DNA from: Entoloma clypeatum
Taxonomy: Eukaryota; Basidiomycota; Agaricomycetes; Agaricales; Entolomataceae
Direction of reading: 5' to 3'
Length of the DNA stretch: 64,000 nucleotides
Assembly (NCBI GenBank): GCA_963565915.1
Contig: OY751491.1
Coordinates: 3,100,001-3,164,000, forward strand
Below are positions 48,831-62,494 of the stretch, piece after piece. A program made the translations under genes and the position numbers. Under the pieces are notes generated by a model that saw nothing but the letters and a program-made list of their open reading frames with translations, had not been told where the DNA came from and did not search any database. Position 1 is the stretch's first letter. Every line of letters starts with the position of its first letter.

Positions 48831-49950
48831 TCACGTCTCATCAAGCCCATTACCCTTCGCCAGCTCAATACAGAGGGAAATCAACGATTGCTGTGGATCT
48901 TCATAATCTTGACCTTGCCAAGTCTGCTCGCTGAACAATTCCTCGCCATCGTACTCCCCAGTTTGTATTGCAAAGTGTGAAACACGGCTCTGCATGTCGG
49001 AAAGGCCAAGATCGTGGAGATATCTGATGGCAAAGTCGGCGGTGGGGGTTGGGTGCTGAAGATGATTGCGATTCTTTGGTCGGTTTACATATAGCAAGAC
49101 TACCTCATCAACGAGCCAAGCATAACCACTTTCGTGCCAGAATTTCGTTGCAGCGCTGTATAGGTTTTCAGGGAGGTTCTTGAGCATGTACTTCCATCTG
49201 ATTTCGCTTGGAAGATTGTCGAGACAGGCGGGCAGCAGGTGGCCAGATTCGGCCTGTCGGATATGCCATATAGTGAAGATTTGAGGTACTGAGCAAACAA
49301 ATCGTTGTCAGCGTCAACCTCTCTAGAAAAAGGCTGGGACCCACGGTAACAATCGTTTCTAAGACAATCCGTCTCTGGGTCTTGTGCACAGCCGATGACT
49401 TCATACAACACCTCGCATAGTTCTGGTAGGATAAATATGTTTCCTCAGATATCGGCAACAAGTCGGCAAGGGAAAAAAGCAAGGCTACTCACTGTTCAGG
49501 AGCCGAGTACATGTTTCCCACTTGGCGATCAGCATGTTCCTCGCCTCCCTCTCTTGCTTCATGATCTCTCTATCCTCGTTCAAGATGGAGACATCATTGA
49601 CTAGGTCATCGATCTGGCTCTGCATCGTTTTCAGCTGGCCGGGGAGGTTCTGGTGTAATCACATGAATAGTTCAGCCAGAGGGAATAAAATAAGGATTTA
49701 CAGCATTGCGTTGCTTATGGGTGAGGGGGTGCTGTATGTTGATAGTCCTCGGCGGAGTGATGTCGAGTCTATATTCATCAAAATTGGCCGAGAACACGGC
49801 GGGGAAGGCAGAGCCGAGTGGATCATTGCGAATGGAGTTGTGTGTGATGGCTGTATGAACGGGAAGTTTGATATTGCCCAAGGGAACTCTGCGAGTTCTT
49901 TCGGGTGTGACTGGTTCGACTTTGAACACGGCGAACTCTTGCGTGGCCAT
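48831..49950 (-). CDS. Hypothetical coiled-coil protein
   Basis: Four exons (49950-49702, 49649-49493, 49422-49345, 49288-48831) give 313 aa. A coiled coil lies at about residues 84-135 (GQLKTMQSQIDDLVNDV, EREARNMLIAKWE), then a compact alpha-rich domain (LCEVLYEVIGC, DNLPSEIRWKYML, FWHESGYAWLVDEVVLLYV, TADFAIRYLHDLGL). No family recognised. Phases are consistent and a TATAAA box sits 58 nt upstream of the start, which supports expression. The architecture (disordered head, coiled coil, alpha domain) resembles lineage-specific mushroom proteins. Confidence 0.7.
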
Positions 49951-50007
49951 ATGGTGGTGGATGTAGGGATGGATTCAGGAATGTGTAGGTAATAGGGACT
50001 CCGAGTC

Positions 50008-50015
50008 TTTATAAA
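50008..50015 (-). promoter_or_regulatory. TATA box of the coiled-coil gene
   Basis: TTTATAAA on the minus strand, about 58 nt upstream of the ATG at 49950. Confidence 0.55.
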
Positions 50016-50639
50016 GGACACTACAGGGAGTGATGTCATCAATGAAACCTCCTATTCCTAAATCGTCGAGTTATCAACCAGGGCGTGGTCATACTCAGTT
50101 GCCGTGCGCGTGCGCCACGCCATGCGATTCGGAGTCTGTTGAATGAAGACTAGTATACAGACCCAAGAGCAAGGCCTGTCTGTCACTACAGAACGGAAGG
50201 AAAAGGATGGAGAACAAAGGAAGAAATAAGGAAAGAAAGGGGATAAAGTAAGTGTTATTACCGAAAAAAGTCCCCAGTGATCAGCCAAAGGAGAAGAACG
50301 ATTGAAGATGGAGCGGAGAGTCTGTACGATATAGCATGAACATAAAGTAAGGGTGGAAGTTCATTGGCCTGAAATGTGTCGAGAAGAACAAAGGACATTT
50401 GCGGTCCAAGAAAAACCGCATAAAAAGGAGGTGTAAGATATGACAGCCAATTGGACTGCAGCTTTCGTCATGGAGGAAAAAATGGATAATGACGGTCCTC
50501 ATGAGTAGGATGTGAAGGATATATGGGAGCAAAAGCAAAGAGAGAAACCAGCAACGGAAGGTCCGAGGAGAGCCTTTGTGGAAATTTGTAAGATATTCAA
50601 GGCTTAAGAGAAGGGACCCGACTTACCGCCACGTACGGA
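50016..50639. other. Intergenic, no gene seen
   Basis: Purine-rich on the plus strand; only short frames. Upstream of the coiled-coil gene and 3' of the ubiquitin-fold gene. Confidence 0.5.
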
Positions 50640-51383
50640 TCAGCAAATAACACATCCACAGCAGGCTGTATGCGATTCATCACCTGATGAGGGTTCCAAG
50701 GCTCCTGGACACGTCAAGGTAATTCCAGAGGTGGATGAAGATGGATATAGTGACACTCGCCGTCGGTGCTCCTGCTCCTGTTCCGCTTTTTCTTGATGTC
50801 ACCATCTGCTGGTGGTGCAAAAGGTCTGATGGATAGGTGGACGATGGTTGGGGTGGGCGGCGTCGACTGGAAAGCGTGTATAGGAAGTTTAAGCTCTATT
50901 CGACCTGAGTAAACACTTTTGAGTTCAAGAGTACCAAGGAAACTCACGGATGAGGGTCTGGTCGTCTTGGAGCATTTTGCCAAGATACAAAACCCTGAGA
51001 TAAGATGGCGCGAGTGGACGTTCACCGTCCCATTCTATTGAACCGAAAAGGTGGTTAGGGTCGCCCCTCGTCTCCACACAACGGACCTAAGGACTCGTAC
51101 CTGCCGGCCAGGCATTCCAGACAAGTTCTTTTACCCTCCCGACCATCGTCTCAGGTTCAAAGGACATGGTCCTCCTGCGTCCGGATATCAGCAGGAAAGT
51201 GAGATAGACCTGAGGGGTCTGTGGTACGGGCGGGAGTGCGGGGAGAGCCCCGGTGCCTGGCGACGGTGGGTTCTCTTCTTGTTTTGGCTCGTGCGGCAGA
51301 GGCTGTGAGACCGGAGGGGTTTGGCCAGGGAGGAGTGGCTCTGGTTCCTCGACAATCTGGGGGTTATTGTCGGTGTCGGCCAT
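50640..51383 (-). CDS. Membrane-anchored ubiquitin-fold protein (UBL3/MUB-like) with CaaX box
   Basis: Four exons (51383-51101, 51034-50948, 50904-50761, 50704-50640) give 192 aa. After a Pro-rich head the ubiquitin-like fold reads VYLTFLLISGRRRTMSFEP, VGRVKELVWNAWPAEW, SYLRVLYLGKMLQDDQTL, TPTIVHLSIRPFAPP. A basic patch (KKKRNRSRS) is followed by a C terminus ACCGCVIC, a CaaX prenylation box (CVIC) with neighbouring Cys for palmitoylation, as in UBL3/MUB proteins that recruit E2 enzymes or sort cargo at membranes. The last intron begins GC (GCGAGT) in the best model; other splice choices change only about ten residues before the tail. An in-frame ATG at 51560 could add 59 residues. Confidence 0.8.
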
Positions 51384-51589
51384 CTCTATGCGGGTGATGG
51401 AAGTTCTGGCAGAGGCAGATTGGCAGGGCGCTGAAGGATATGATCTGGATGGGAGGTCGAGGGAGGCCATGCTGCAGCTGCCTGGCAAGCTGAAAGTTGG
51501 CGGCGCCACGGATATTTCGGAAGATGGAGGTTGGAGTGATCGGTTAAACAGCGAGGTCATCGGTTAACCTGTACTACAGACTACTTACA

Positions 51590-53400
51590 CTTACAACACA
51601 ATCCCTCCACACAACGAACGCCTGTCCCTCAGGGCTGCCCGTCGTATATGGCCTCGTGTCTTGCCACCCGGCCTCACAACTCCCCCATCCGTGACGTGTG
51701 CAACCACGTCATCATCCCTTCTGCCCAACACCCTTCTCACTCCATCCGCCCACTTGATATACCCTTCCCCCACATGACTCCGGCTGCAGAACCGCCATGC
51801 GGTACACAGTGGCCGCCAACAACGCGCTGCCTGATAGTTCGCCGAATCCACCGCCCTCAGGATCGTCTTCCCGGTCGATGTAGAGTAGTTCCTTACCACC
51901 GCTCTCGAGGGACGACGCAAGAGCTCCATCGAGGATTTCCATCGTCCATTTCGTCAGGTTCGCGATGGCCTGCTGCCGCCCAAAGCATTGGGGATTTGAG
52001 GCTGAAATTTTGGGACGTTCAAGGGCCGAAGTACCGGTCGCAGGAAGCTTAAGCCAACAACTTGAGAAAGATCCGTAGACATGATATTGGGGAGGAAGCG
52101 AACTAGTACATTTCTTGCATGCTGGATATGTATGTATGCGGTTTATAGAGTAAAAGAAAAAGAAAACATTATGCCATCGTTATACCGCCAAGCCAGTGGT
52201 AAACCTGGTCATTGCGGAAGCGCTCTTGCTTTTCATGCTCTTGTTCCAAATACTTCTCCAGGTGGGGTTTGAACGAGGGCGTGATATTGGAGATTAAAAT
52301 GAGGTCTTCTAAGAAGTCATCGCTCTCGCTGTCCATTTCTTCTCTAGCTCCTGTCCATTTGTTTCTGGCCTCGAAAGATGCCCCCTGCCCACCACCTACT
52401 TGACTTGGAAGCCCTCCGTTCCCTCCGCTCCGGTCTACATCGTTCCCCGGATCGGGATTCTTCAGCACCGCCTGTCGGCAGTCCAGAGGCCTGAGATCTA
52501 CGGTTCCTGGAGAGGTAATTGTAGTATGTATCGATCAGGAGTAACTCCTTTTTTTACTTATGAACACAGGAGGAGTTGGTCGTTTGAACTAACAACAGCA
52601 AGATCAAGGTCATGGGGAACATATTCTAAACAAAAACTCACTGATTTGGTCACAGAAACTTTGAATTCTTGAGCCACAACGTAAATCTAAGATTCTCTGG
52701 AATCTACCCATCCTCCAATCCTAAGCGGGGGTCCGAAAGCTTCAGGCGTGACTCGGACATGTTGATGTGACAAGGGGGGGAGTGGGATGAGGGTTTCCTG
52801 GAGATGTCGTGGCATTGTTCGCATTGCTGCCACGGCGTTGTTGTGAAAGGAGAAAAGCAGGTAAACTTGGAGTGTAGAATATTCCGCCATAGGGGGCGAT
52901 GATGCCCGAACAAAAGCGTAGTGAGCGGGTGCTTTGTTCGTAGTAGCTAGGGAGAGCGCTGATCCAGTTGCGTACGAGTCTTCAAGGACATTTTCATCGA
53001 TGTGAAGGTTGGGAATCCTTATATAGATCAGCTCGCCTGCGGTGAAGTGTCCATCACTTTGAAGTGAGACGGTGTGTAGAGTTAGCTGGTTCTCGGCGTG
53101 GTAGTCGCTCATACTATAGGGTGGCATGACATTGGCAGTCACAAACAAAACTAGCCTTGTTGAGTCCTACAGCTTCATCGCCATCCGCCAGGACGTTCGC
53201 ACTTGTACCGCCAAGCTCGATCTTACTCGCTGCATATGCCAATGTCGTGCGGGCTGAGGGGGAACGGCGCGGGAACAATGAGCCGTTGTAGAGCTCGAGG
53301 AGCGCCCGCGCGGCCACCCCGTACTCCCAGGAGTGAGAAGGGAGAGACTCCGCGAGGGTTGAGATCTTGTGGATGTCAAATCCAGGTGAAAACGGAAAGG
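51590..53400 (-). pseudogene. Decayed GH105/GH88-like unsaturated rhamnogalacturonyl hydrolase
   Basis: Two parts of a GH105-type protein are recognisable. N-terminal part (about 53390-53180): LAESLPSHSWEYGVAARALL and LAYAASKIELGG, DGDEAVG. C-terminal part (about 52000-51590): LTKWTMEILDGALASS, GFGELSGSALLAATVYRMAV, YIKWADGVRRVLG, HVTDGGVV, GSPEGQAFVVWRDC. The C-terminal pieces lie in three different frames: one shift around 51790 (before YIKWADG) and another around 51650 (before GSPEGQ), with a few residues missing before WRDC. The middle catalytic region is not recognisable; it is replaced by about 1 kb with other open frames (52169-52468, 52687-53148). Intact relatives act on pectin-derived unsaturated sugars. 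Family recognition is from memory; the frameshifts are seen directly. Confidence 0.55.
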
Positions 53401-54136
53401 GACGGCGGAGATATGGAGAACGACGCCTATGTTGACCCTGAGTGTGAGATCTACGCGCGACTCTGTCGATTGGAACGTCCAGTCTAATTAATGGGCGGAA
53501 GAACAGATTTTTCGCGCAGAGATAGAGGGCCTTAAATGGCTGACCGACGTTGAAATGACAGACGAAGCGGTCGTGATTGCGCTCGAGGCTTGGCGTCTGT
53601 CAGCCCCAAAAACATATATATGCGCACCCAATGATTCAAGCACTGTCAGCCACCGCGCCCATAATTGGTTGTAACCAGGTGATGCTCACTGCACGTTTAA
53701 TCGCGATCACATTTCTGGCACGGATGCATCGAGAAAAGTCATACATATAGAACACGATATGATGTTGAGCATTTGTTTCGAATATGTAAAGAAGAGCCTC
53801 GCGATGAATGAACGTTGAGCCTCTGCTCATTGAAATATATTTTTGTACGTATAATCTAGGAGAAAAACATAGTGAGGTCGAGTAGGATGGGAGTCAATAT
53901 TTCAAATCGACTATAGATAGTGTAAGATAAAGCGGGTTATAGGGTGTCGCGGGTTGAGAGGAGATATGGTATCGCAAAACGAGAGGGTTCGTACAAATGA
54001 CGACAGAAAAGAAAAAGTGAGAGGAAAGAAGAGCCGGATGGTAAGAAAGGAATGGATGTGATGTTTTATAGTCATGAGGATAAGAGACACCAAAGGTGTC
54101 GAGACGCAACAGCACTGAGGGCGACACCTGTGCCAC
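53401..54136. other. Intergenic, no gene seen
   Basis: No coding signal beyond short frames; 3' flank of the gene at 54137. Confidence 0.5.
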
Positions 54137-55218
54137 CTAAGGTTTTTTCTTCGTTTCCTTCACCTCCTTCAGCTCCGCGCCAAATTTCAGTTTCATGGGC
54201 ACAATCCTTCCCCGCTCCAGATGCTCATCCTTGGCAACGTCGCGCTCGTCGTCAGACCGGCTGACGGATCGTTCGCGCCTTCCCCTCCTGAGAGTTCGTC
54301 CTCGTTCTTTTTCCAATGCCTGCTCGAGCTCCTTCCCAAGACTTTGCTGTTTCTTGCTCTCTTTTTTCGTGCGCCGTCGGGCCTCAGGAAAGAGGAGCTT
54401 CGGTGGGCAATGCGAGGAGGGTGAAAATTCAGGGTGGTCTACCGGTAACTTCGACTTGGAGGAGGGAGACAGGGGGCGATTTTTCTTGTGGTCATACATC
54501 GGATTTGGGAATGTCCCTCGCACACCTCGACTATATAAGTCTAAATCAGCCTCTGCGGAAGGTACGCTGAAGAACGGGCTTACAAAACGTAGGTAACAGT
54601 CGGTCGTTCCTTCTGAGGTGTGCGTGGATGGGACGGACTGGGATCGGCACTGCTGTCGATCCAGGTCTCTTCAGGAGATGACACAAGGAAGGGATTGTTG
54701 GGAGAGTCACGCAGGGGACGCGGAGTCACCGGTGGAGAGGTAAACAGTAAAGTTGAAGACTTGGGCGTCGTTGTTAGGGAAGTCGCAGTCGTAGTAATGA
54801 GTGTTTTCCTGTTTGAAGGGGGAGGGGAAACGGGTGCGACGCCAGTCGTGCCACGGCGGTAGAGAAGCGGAGGCGGATCAGCTAGAGATTTGGATGACGA
54901 CGATTTCGTGTGCGATAGTTCGGTGTCTGATTTGGCTTTGGAACCCGAGTCCATCCAGAAGGCCTCCTCCTCGTCCTCAACGGCTACTTTTTTGGTTGTC
55001 CGCCGTTTCTTGTGCCGTTTGGTGATCGCCGATTCATCATCGTTATCGCCCTCACTTTCGGAGGTCTGAAAATCGGTATCAGTATCGTATGCAGCAGTGG
55101 AACGAGCGCTTTTGCGCTTGTGACGAGTTCGTGGGGGAGTGGGCAAAGATGCGGCCGAGGCTGATCGTTTGAGTGGTCGGGGAATTGGGGGAAGTGCCAC
55201 AGGCGATGAATCGAGCAT
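54137..55218 (-). CDS. Hypothetical basic/acidic nuclear-type protein
   Basis: Two exons (55218-54584, 54530-54137) give 342 aa. Ser/Pro-rich N terminus with bipartite nuclear-localisation-like clusters (PPRTRHKRKSAR, KRHKKRRTTKK), a short conserved-looking segment bridging the intron (PTVTYVFRGVRGTFPNPMY), the motif LPVDHPEFSPSSHCPPKLLF, then a highly charged C-terminal helix. I recall comparable TYVFRG / CPPKLLFPEA segments in other basidiomycete hypotheticals. The function is unknown. Confidence 0.7.
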
Positions 55219-55385
55219 GGTTGCAGAAGATAGAGAAATGAGGGAAAGGGGGAACAACACTGTCAAGAATGAACAATGAAAACAGCATCATAAACATGCA
55301 CAAACTTGTGAAAACGATCACGTGACATTACGATAAGATTGAACTTGTTGCATACTCCGAATCTTTCCTTTCAACAACGACCATC

Positions 55386-57417
<2,032 letters not shown>

Positions 57418-57610
57418 TGAGCTCGGGGCAGCCCTCGCGAATGATGATAACGGGTAAGCGAAATAAGGATGTACTCATTTCAGTGTACTTGTAGGCTGTC
57501 AATGTACTTGTAAACCTCAATAGACTTTATCTGTGTTTTTGCTTGTGTCGGCCGAGTACTATGAACAATTTATACATGTACGAATGCAAAAGAATGCTGC
57601 AAATACGAAA

Positions 57611-59375
57611 TCATGGAAACATATTCTCTGCATCAGCCCACGTTGCTGCGTGAATGCCACCCATCGCATAAAGGTCCTCGTCATGAATTGGACCCCAAGC
57701 CGATTCGTCTTTGCTCTTTACGGCCTAGAAATATTTCGTCAGATCAAATTGAAATTCACAATGGGAAAATACTCTTTGAAAAACGCACCTTGGCTAAATA
57801 CTCCCTGCTCCTGCCCATCTCCCTCTCTAGCTCATTAAGTGCAGTTGCCTGCGCCTGTACATCTTCCAGCACGCTGTCAACTTGTGCCTTTGTCACCCGC
57901 AAAACGGGATCAGAAAAAGTGACCGTCCCTTCGGCAGAGATTTGAGCGCTGATGTCATTTGATTCGATCTACGAATGATGACCAGTGATCAACAGACGAT
58001 AGAAAGGAATAGAAATACGATGTCACCATGCTGAGGATCAACTCTCTTACTTCGTCTTCGGACTGAATCTTCACAGCACGCGCGATATCTGCTAAACTCA
58101 GCGTTACATATGTCGCAGTAAGCTTTTTTAGTGCCCAGCGGGGTGCACGGTCGATGGCCTGTTGTATCAAACCGATATTTTTATCCTAGCATAACGAAGA
58201 ACCGAGGAAAGCATCGAGCAAGTGCGTTAATTGCAAAGTTCAGACATGGACTTACGGCTGCCAAGACCTGTTTTTCCTTCTCCAAGATTTCGTTGAGAAG
58301 ATCTGAGTTTTGTGGGTAGGCGTTGATGAAAGCATTGTATGGTGTGTTCTTCAGCATACGAGGTAGGAATGTGTGGGTATACTTCGGAAGACTCGAAGGC
58401 TGTGAGAGGTCAATCGATGGAGAGAGACAGAGATAGCCAGGAAAACGTACTGTGCCAATTGAGATCAGTTGCACGAGCTTCAGCTTTTTCAATGCCTCCA
58501 ACTGCAATGCTGCGGGCACGCTTCCGGGGCTGCTAACACAGATTTCGAAAAACTCTTGCGCTTCTGCCCAGCGCTTGAGCGCAGCACATGCGATGCCTCC
58601 CACGTAGTGGTACATAAGGTTATCGTTGTAGTGCAAGTCTGATAGGTCGGTATCGATGTTCGTGATGGGATATTCGAGGATTGGGAGGGCTTCGACAAAA
58701 TGCTGAGATGTGACACAGGCCTAAATAATGTGCATAAGAAAGGGGGGGATAGAGGAAGAGGGACGCGTACGAGGACGAATATGGGGTGGATGGTGGTAAG
58801 GTAGGAGGGATGAGGAGGGTATCGGCGCACGAGATCGAATAGCGGTTGAATGGCAGATTTGGGCTTTGGTTGAAGTGTCAGTGGAGGAGGCAGAATGGAA
58901 AGGATGAACTCACGTTATTGTGGTGTTCAGCCATCGCCACGATGCCTTTGGCAAGAACAGTCACTGGTGGAAGAAAATGAGGCTTAAATAGGGGCACGTC
59001 GACAATCTTGCATACCGCGATCAGGAGCAAGTCGAGCGTGTTCTGGGATGAATGTATGGCAAAATTCTTGGATTATCGGCCAAGGTGGAGCGACATTCTT
59101 GATGGTCAATCGCGCAGCTCTGGTCGCGAAAGATGATCCTCCTGGTGAAAGGGGGCGCGACGTGCAACTCACAAAATATAGAGTACTCCCAGAGTGTTTA
59201 CCCTCACATCAAGGACAGATAAAGGGTCCTGGCCGCTGGCTAGAGCACTCGCAAGGATTGTATCTCGGGACTCTTTCGGAAGGGCATTTCGAAGCGTGTG
59301 GTTCAAAGCGATCAGATTGTTGGAAGTCGTGATTTGGGTGAGGATCCCATCCAAAGATTCACCCGCTGGTGCCAT
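57611..59375 (-). CDS. CSN3: COP9 signalosome subunit 3 (PCI domain)
   Basis: Nine exons (59375-59173, 59119-59016, 58963-58914, 58863-58771, 58720-58451, 58399-58256, 58185-58027, 57968-57789, 57724-57611) give 438 aa. Helical-repeat N terminus (LAKGIVAMAEHH, DLHYNDNLMYHYVGGIACAAL, AEAQEFFEICVSSPG) followed by a PCI/winged-helix region (TYVTLSLADIARAVKIQSED, ISAQISAEGTVTFSD) and a C-terminal helix (DVQAQATALNELEREMG). CSN deneddylates cullins and so controls the SCF ligases that F-box proteins join. The last exon (SAWGPIHDEDLYAMGG) replaces a short read-through end. It converges on PGI1 with 193 bp between stop codons. Confidence 0.85.
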
Positions 59376-59793
59376 GTTAAGATTCGTTGGAATCTAAGAA
59401 TTCAAGGTGAGCTGTTCCCTGCTGGCGTACGGTAGTCAGAGACCGGCAGATTACGATTTCAGCCATGGGTAATCCCATCTGGCCTTGAACTTGCATCATG
59501 CACTAACGCCTGCATCAAGTACTTCATAGTAGATTGACTTACAAAAAATCAATATCGCCAACTGGGCCGTGGGTGTGGTGTATCTGGGAGATACCTACTC
59601 ACCACGTGACGTTGAAGCACATCACGTGCAAAGCGTCGTTTTGCCACTGGATTGCCTTGCATCTAGAGCGAGGTTGTAAATAATCTCTCACAAATGCTGA
59701 GTTCAACATCTGGCGCTGTGGCGCAATGGTTGTAACAATGCCATGTGGTACCACAATCACACAGTTATGTCGATTTTCTTGACCACACTCTAT
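59376..59793. other. Intergenic; tRNA-like remnant near 59712
   Basis: Upstream region of CSN3. GGCGCTGTGGCGCAATGG near 59712-59729 repeats the D-arm wording of the tRNA at 59794 but lacks the rest of a cloverleaf, so it may be a tRNA fragment. Confidence 0.3.
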
Positions 59794-59877
59794 GGCTACC
59801 TGGCGCAATGGTAGCGCGTTTGGCTTCGACTACCAAATGGCACCAAAAGGTTGCAGGTTCGAGTCCTGCGGTGGTCA
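59794..59877 (+). tRNA. tRNA with 12-nt intron, anticodon read as UCG (Arg)
   Basis: Cloverleaf by eye: acceptor GGCTACC pairs with GGTGGTC (two G-U pairs), D stem GCGC/GCGC with loop AATGGTA, anticodon stem TTTGG/CCAAA, variable loop AGGTT, T arm GCAGG-TTCGAGT-CCTGC, discriminator A. The anticodon loop CTTCGA is followed by a 12-nt insert (CTACCAAATGGC) at the standard intron position 37/38. The anticodon then reads TCG (Arg, codon CGA). The D loop and T arm also resemble fungal tRNA-Trp, so the identity is less certain than the tRNA call. Confidence 0.7.
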
Positions 59878-60006
59878 TATCCGACCTTTTTGTTCCTATT
59901 GCAAACCAACATATGAGCAGGGCAAGTACGGATGTTCCTGCCATGAACCATGAAGTGGCTTGAAGCCCTGTTTCCAACATTCATACAAGCAACGCGAGTG
60001 CTCCAC

Positions 60007-62427
60007 TCAATCATTAACTTTCCAGGTCATGATTTCGATTTCCCCCTTTCTCGACTCGCAGGTATCAATCATATCAAGATAAACGCTCCCACAACTTGGC
60101 AGCCCAAGCAAATCCCAAACACCTTCACGTTTCCTCCTGCGCTACGCAGATAGCCGAAAGAGCAGTAAGTAAAATCGAAGAGACAGAAGACCAACCCCTA
60201 CCTCGCGCGCGAGCGCTTTTATACCGGCGTGGCGCTGACGGATTCCATCGACATCTACAGCCATCTGACGATTTCCTTCTACTTCATCATCTTGATTGCC
60301 GTTCTTTCTGGGAACTCCAGAGGGGGGTGATTGAGGCGCCTCATTCGAAGGTGGTGGTAAAAGCGAACTCCTCGTCATGGGTTGCATGACTTTCGAAGTA
60401 GACGGAGAGCGAGAAGGGGTGGTGCTCAATAACTGGATATTCCCCGACGGCGGCGAAGAGGACAGCGGAGAGCGCAGAGGCGACGGATATGTATACGTGA
60501 GGACGCTATTCGGTAACAAATTCCCCTTTCCATTGGCCGAATTCCCGGATGCACTTTCTGATTTCTCGGGGGTCTTCATGGGGGGAGGAAGAAATGTGAC
60601 CACCCTCCTTGTAGAAGTGGCACTCATCCCAGTTTTAACTACTCCTTTTGCTGGAGAACCCCGGCCTATCAAAACATCAGGTAACCTGAATTTTCCCTGC
60701 CACTTCACATTGGCGGCCGGCATATGACTATGCCAGATAGTCGTTGTAAGTACTGCCCGTTATGGTATAACGTGCAAAACCTACCTGACTTTAGGCTTTT
60801 TTCGATTTCTCAGAGTGCTCCATCCCTCATCCGCATCTGGCGTTACAAAGTCATAAGCGTTGCTATATTGTTGATGGCCGTCTAAAGGTGTTCGAAGATC
60901 AAGGCGGGCTAAGGATGACGAGGGCTTCTTCCGCTTGAATTGTTTTTGCTCTGTCGGCGGGATGCATGGGGTTGATCGAAGAACAGAACGGAAACGCCTC
61001 CCTGACGGCGGAGGTGTGGAAGTCTTTGAATAAAGATCGTCATGGTTCGGAGAGCAATCCATATGAGGAGGTGACCGGATCGGCGCCAAGTGTTCTGTGT
61101 TTACTAATTGCTTTTCCAGACGCAGTGAACCTTGTGAATGCCTTTCAGCAGAATTCATGTTATTGGTTTGTTCTGTATCGGAACACTCTACCAAAGCAGG
61201 CAAAAGTCGTGAAGGGGAAAAGGCAGGTCTTGTAGACAAAGGAGGAATTTCTCGGAAAGGTGCCATAAGCCGTACTTGGCCATTACTTGGCATAGAACGG
61301 GTAGAATCGTGATATGAAGGCTTGATGGGAGGCTGGATTGGCGAAGAGAATGACGTAGTCGTTAACATATTATCCGAGTTCCATCCACCAGTCCTGGGGT
61401 TTTGCCACAGTGGTGATGACATCGGAAGTCGGGGAATAGGATATGCCTGGAATAGCTGAGAATCATTAGGAACGGCCGCATGAACTTGATGTAGTATATG
61501 CGCAGAATGTGACGTAGAGGGCGGCACAAGAGACTTAGTGATAGAGGAAGGAGAAGCGCCTTGAGACGGTTGGGGTGAAGCAAGTATCGGCAATCGTTCT
61601 TTCCCCATAGGGGAGACGGCACGTTGAAAACGTGATACACCATTCTCTGAGGTCATGGCCATCGAGGATCTGGGCCGACTAACCGAAGAAGGCGGTTGGT
61701 CCTCACAGGATTCCCTTTGGAGTTTGGAGACATCAGTCAAAAGTCCATAGGGCAGGGTTATCGGTTCTAATATATGCGCTTCCTTGTTCGTGGAGGGTGA
61801 AGCGCTAGTAGAAGCGGCAATACAAGGTTGACCAACATGGCCAGAAAGACGATCGGAAAGGAACGAAGCACGGCCAAGGAAAGCTGAGTTAGTTAGCTCG
61901 AGATTTTCTCGCAACGCTCCTTCCGGCATAGGGTGGCGCTTGAAAGGCCGGAAAGTCGTTGATTTAGAACTCTTCCTCGCGTTTTCAGAGGTCTCACTGC
62001 CAAGGGTAACCTTTTGGGCTGACGAAAGAGGCCGCAGAGGAACAACAGATCTCTTGGGGGGCGGCTTTTGGGCCTGTTTCTTGAAGTATTCCGCAATCCC
62101 GTTAGTAGGCTGCCCTTGCTTCGATCTCGACTTCTGCCGCAAAGGAATCGTAGGCCGGGTGTCTTGATTCGTAGAGTCATTCGGCTTTCTACGCAAAGCA
62201 GCATTGACCTTCGCAATTGAAAAAGGATTCGGTTTGTATTCCACGGTTTCTTTCCTAGAAGACAGGTCGAGGTCATTAAGCAGACGAGTCTCTTCAGAGG
62301 TTTGGTTGAGGAGAGTCGCATCAGAATCGTCAGAATCGTCCGAGTCAGTGTGAGCATTTGGGTAAGTCCTAAAATTGAAAGTCCATTCAGTTGAGCCTGG
62401 TTTATTGATATTAGTTCGTTGAGCCAT
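60007..62427 (-). CDS. Large disordered Ser/Pro-rich protein
   Basis: Three exons (62427-60785, 60727-60202, 60141-60007) give 767 aa. No domain recognised. N terminus MAQRTNINKPGSTEWTFNF, acidic DSDDSDDSD, basic patches, many SP/TP sites, a KKP motif region (STLRNRKKPKV) before intron 1, then VKWQGKFRLPDVLIGRG. The last exon (REGVWDLLGLPSCGSVYL) replaces a read-through that would end at 60142; both are possible. It looks like a regulated nuclear or cell-cycle protein (inference). Divergent from the MOB gene. Confidence 0.65.
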
Positions 62428-62494
62428 GAGGGAGGAGAGGAGGAGACATGGGTGAGTTACCTAATAACAAGCTACTCACTCTAACCACACCCAG
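62428..62494. promoter_or_regulatory. 67-bp divergent intergenic promoter
   Basis: Only 67 bp separate the start codons of the disordered-protein gene (minus, 62427) and the MOB gene (plus, 62495). No TATA box seen. Confidence 0.6.

Noticed and set aside
48410..48834. 225-aa minus-strand frame downstream of the F-box gene (reads CKHLEAELVAWNY, VYYCDRCALDM)
   Set aside because: Its end overlaps the antisense of the F-box coding exon, it has no recognisable domain, and it lies in the 3' flanks of two convergent genes.
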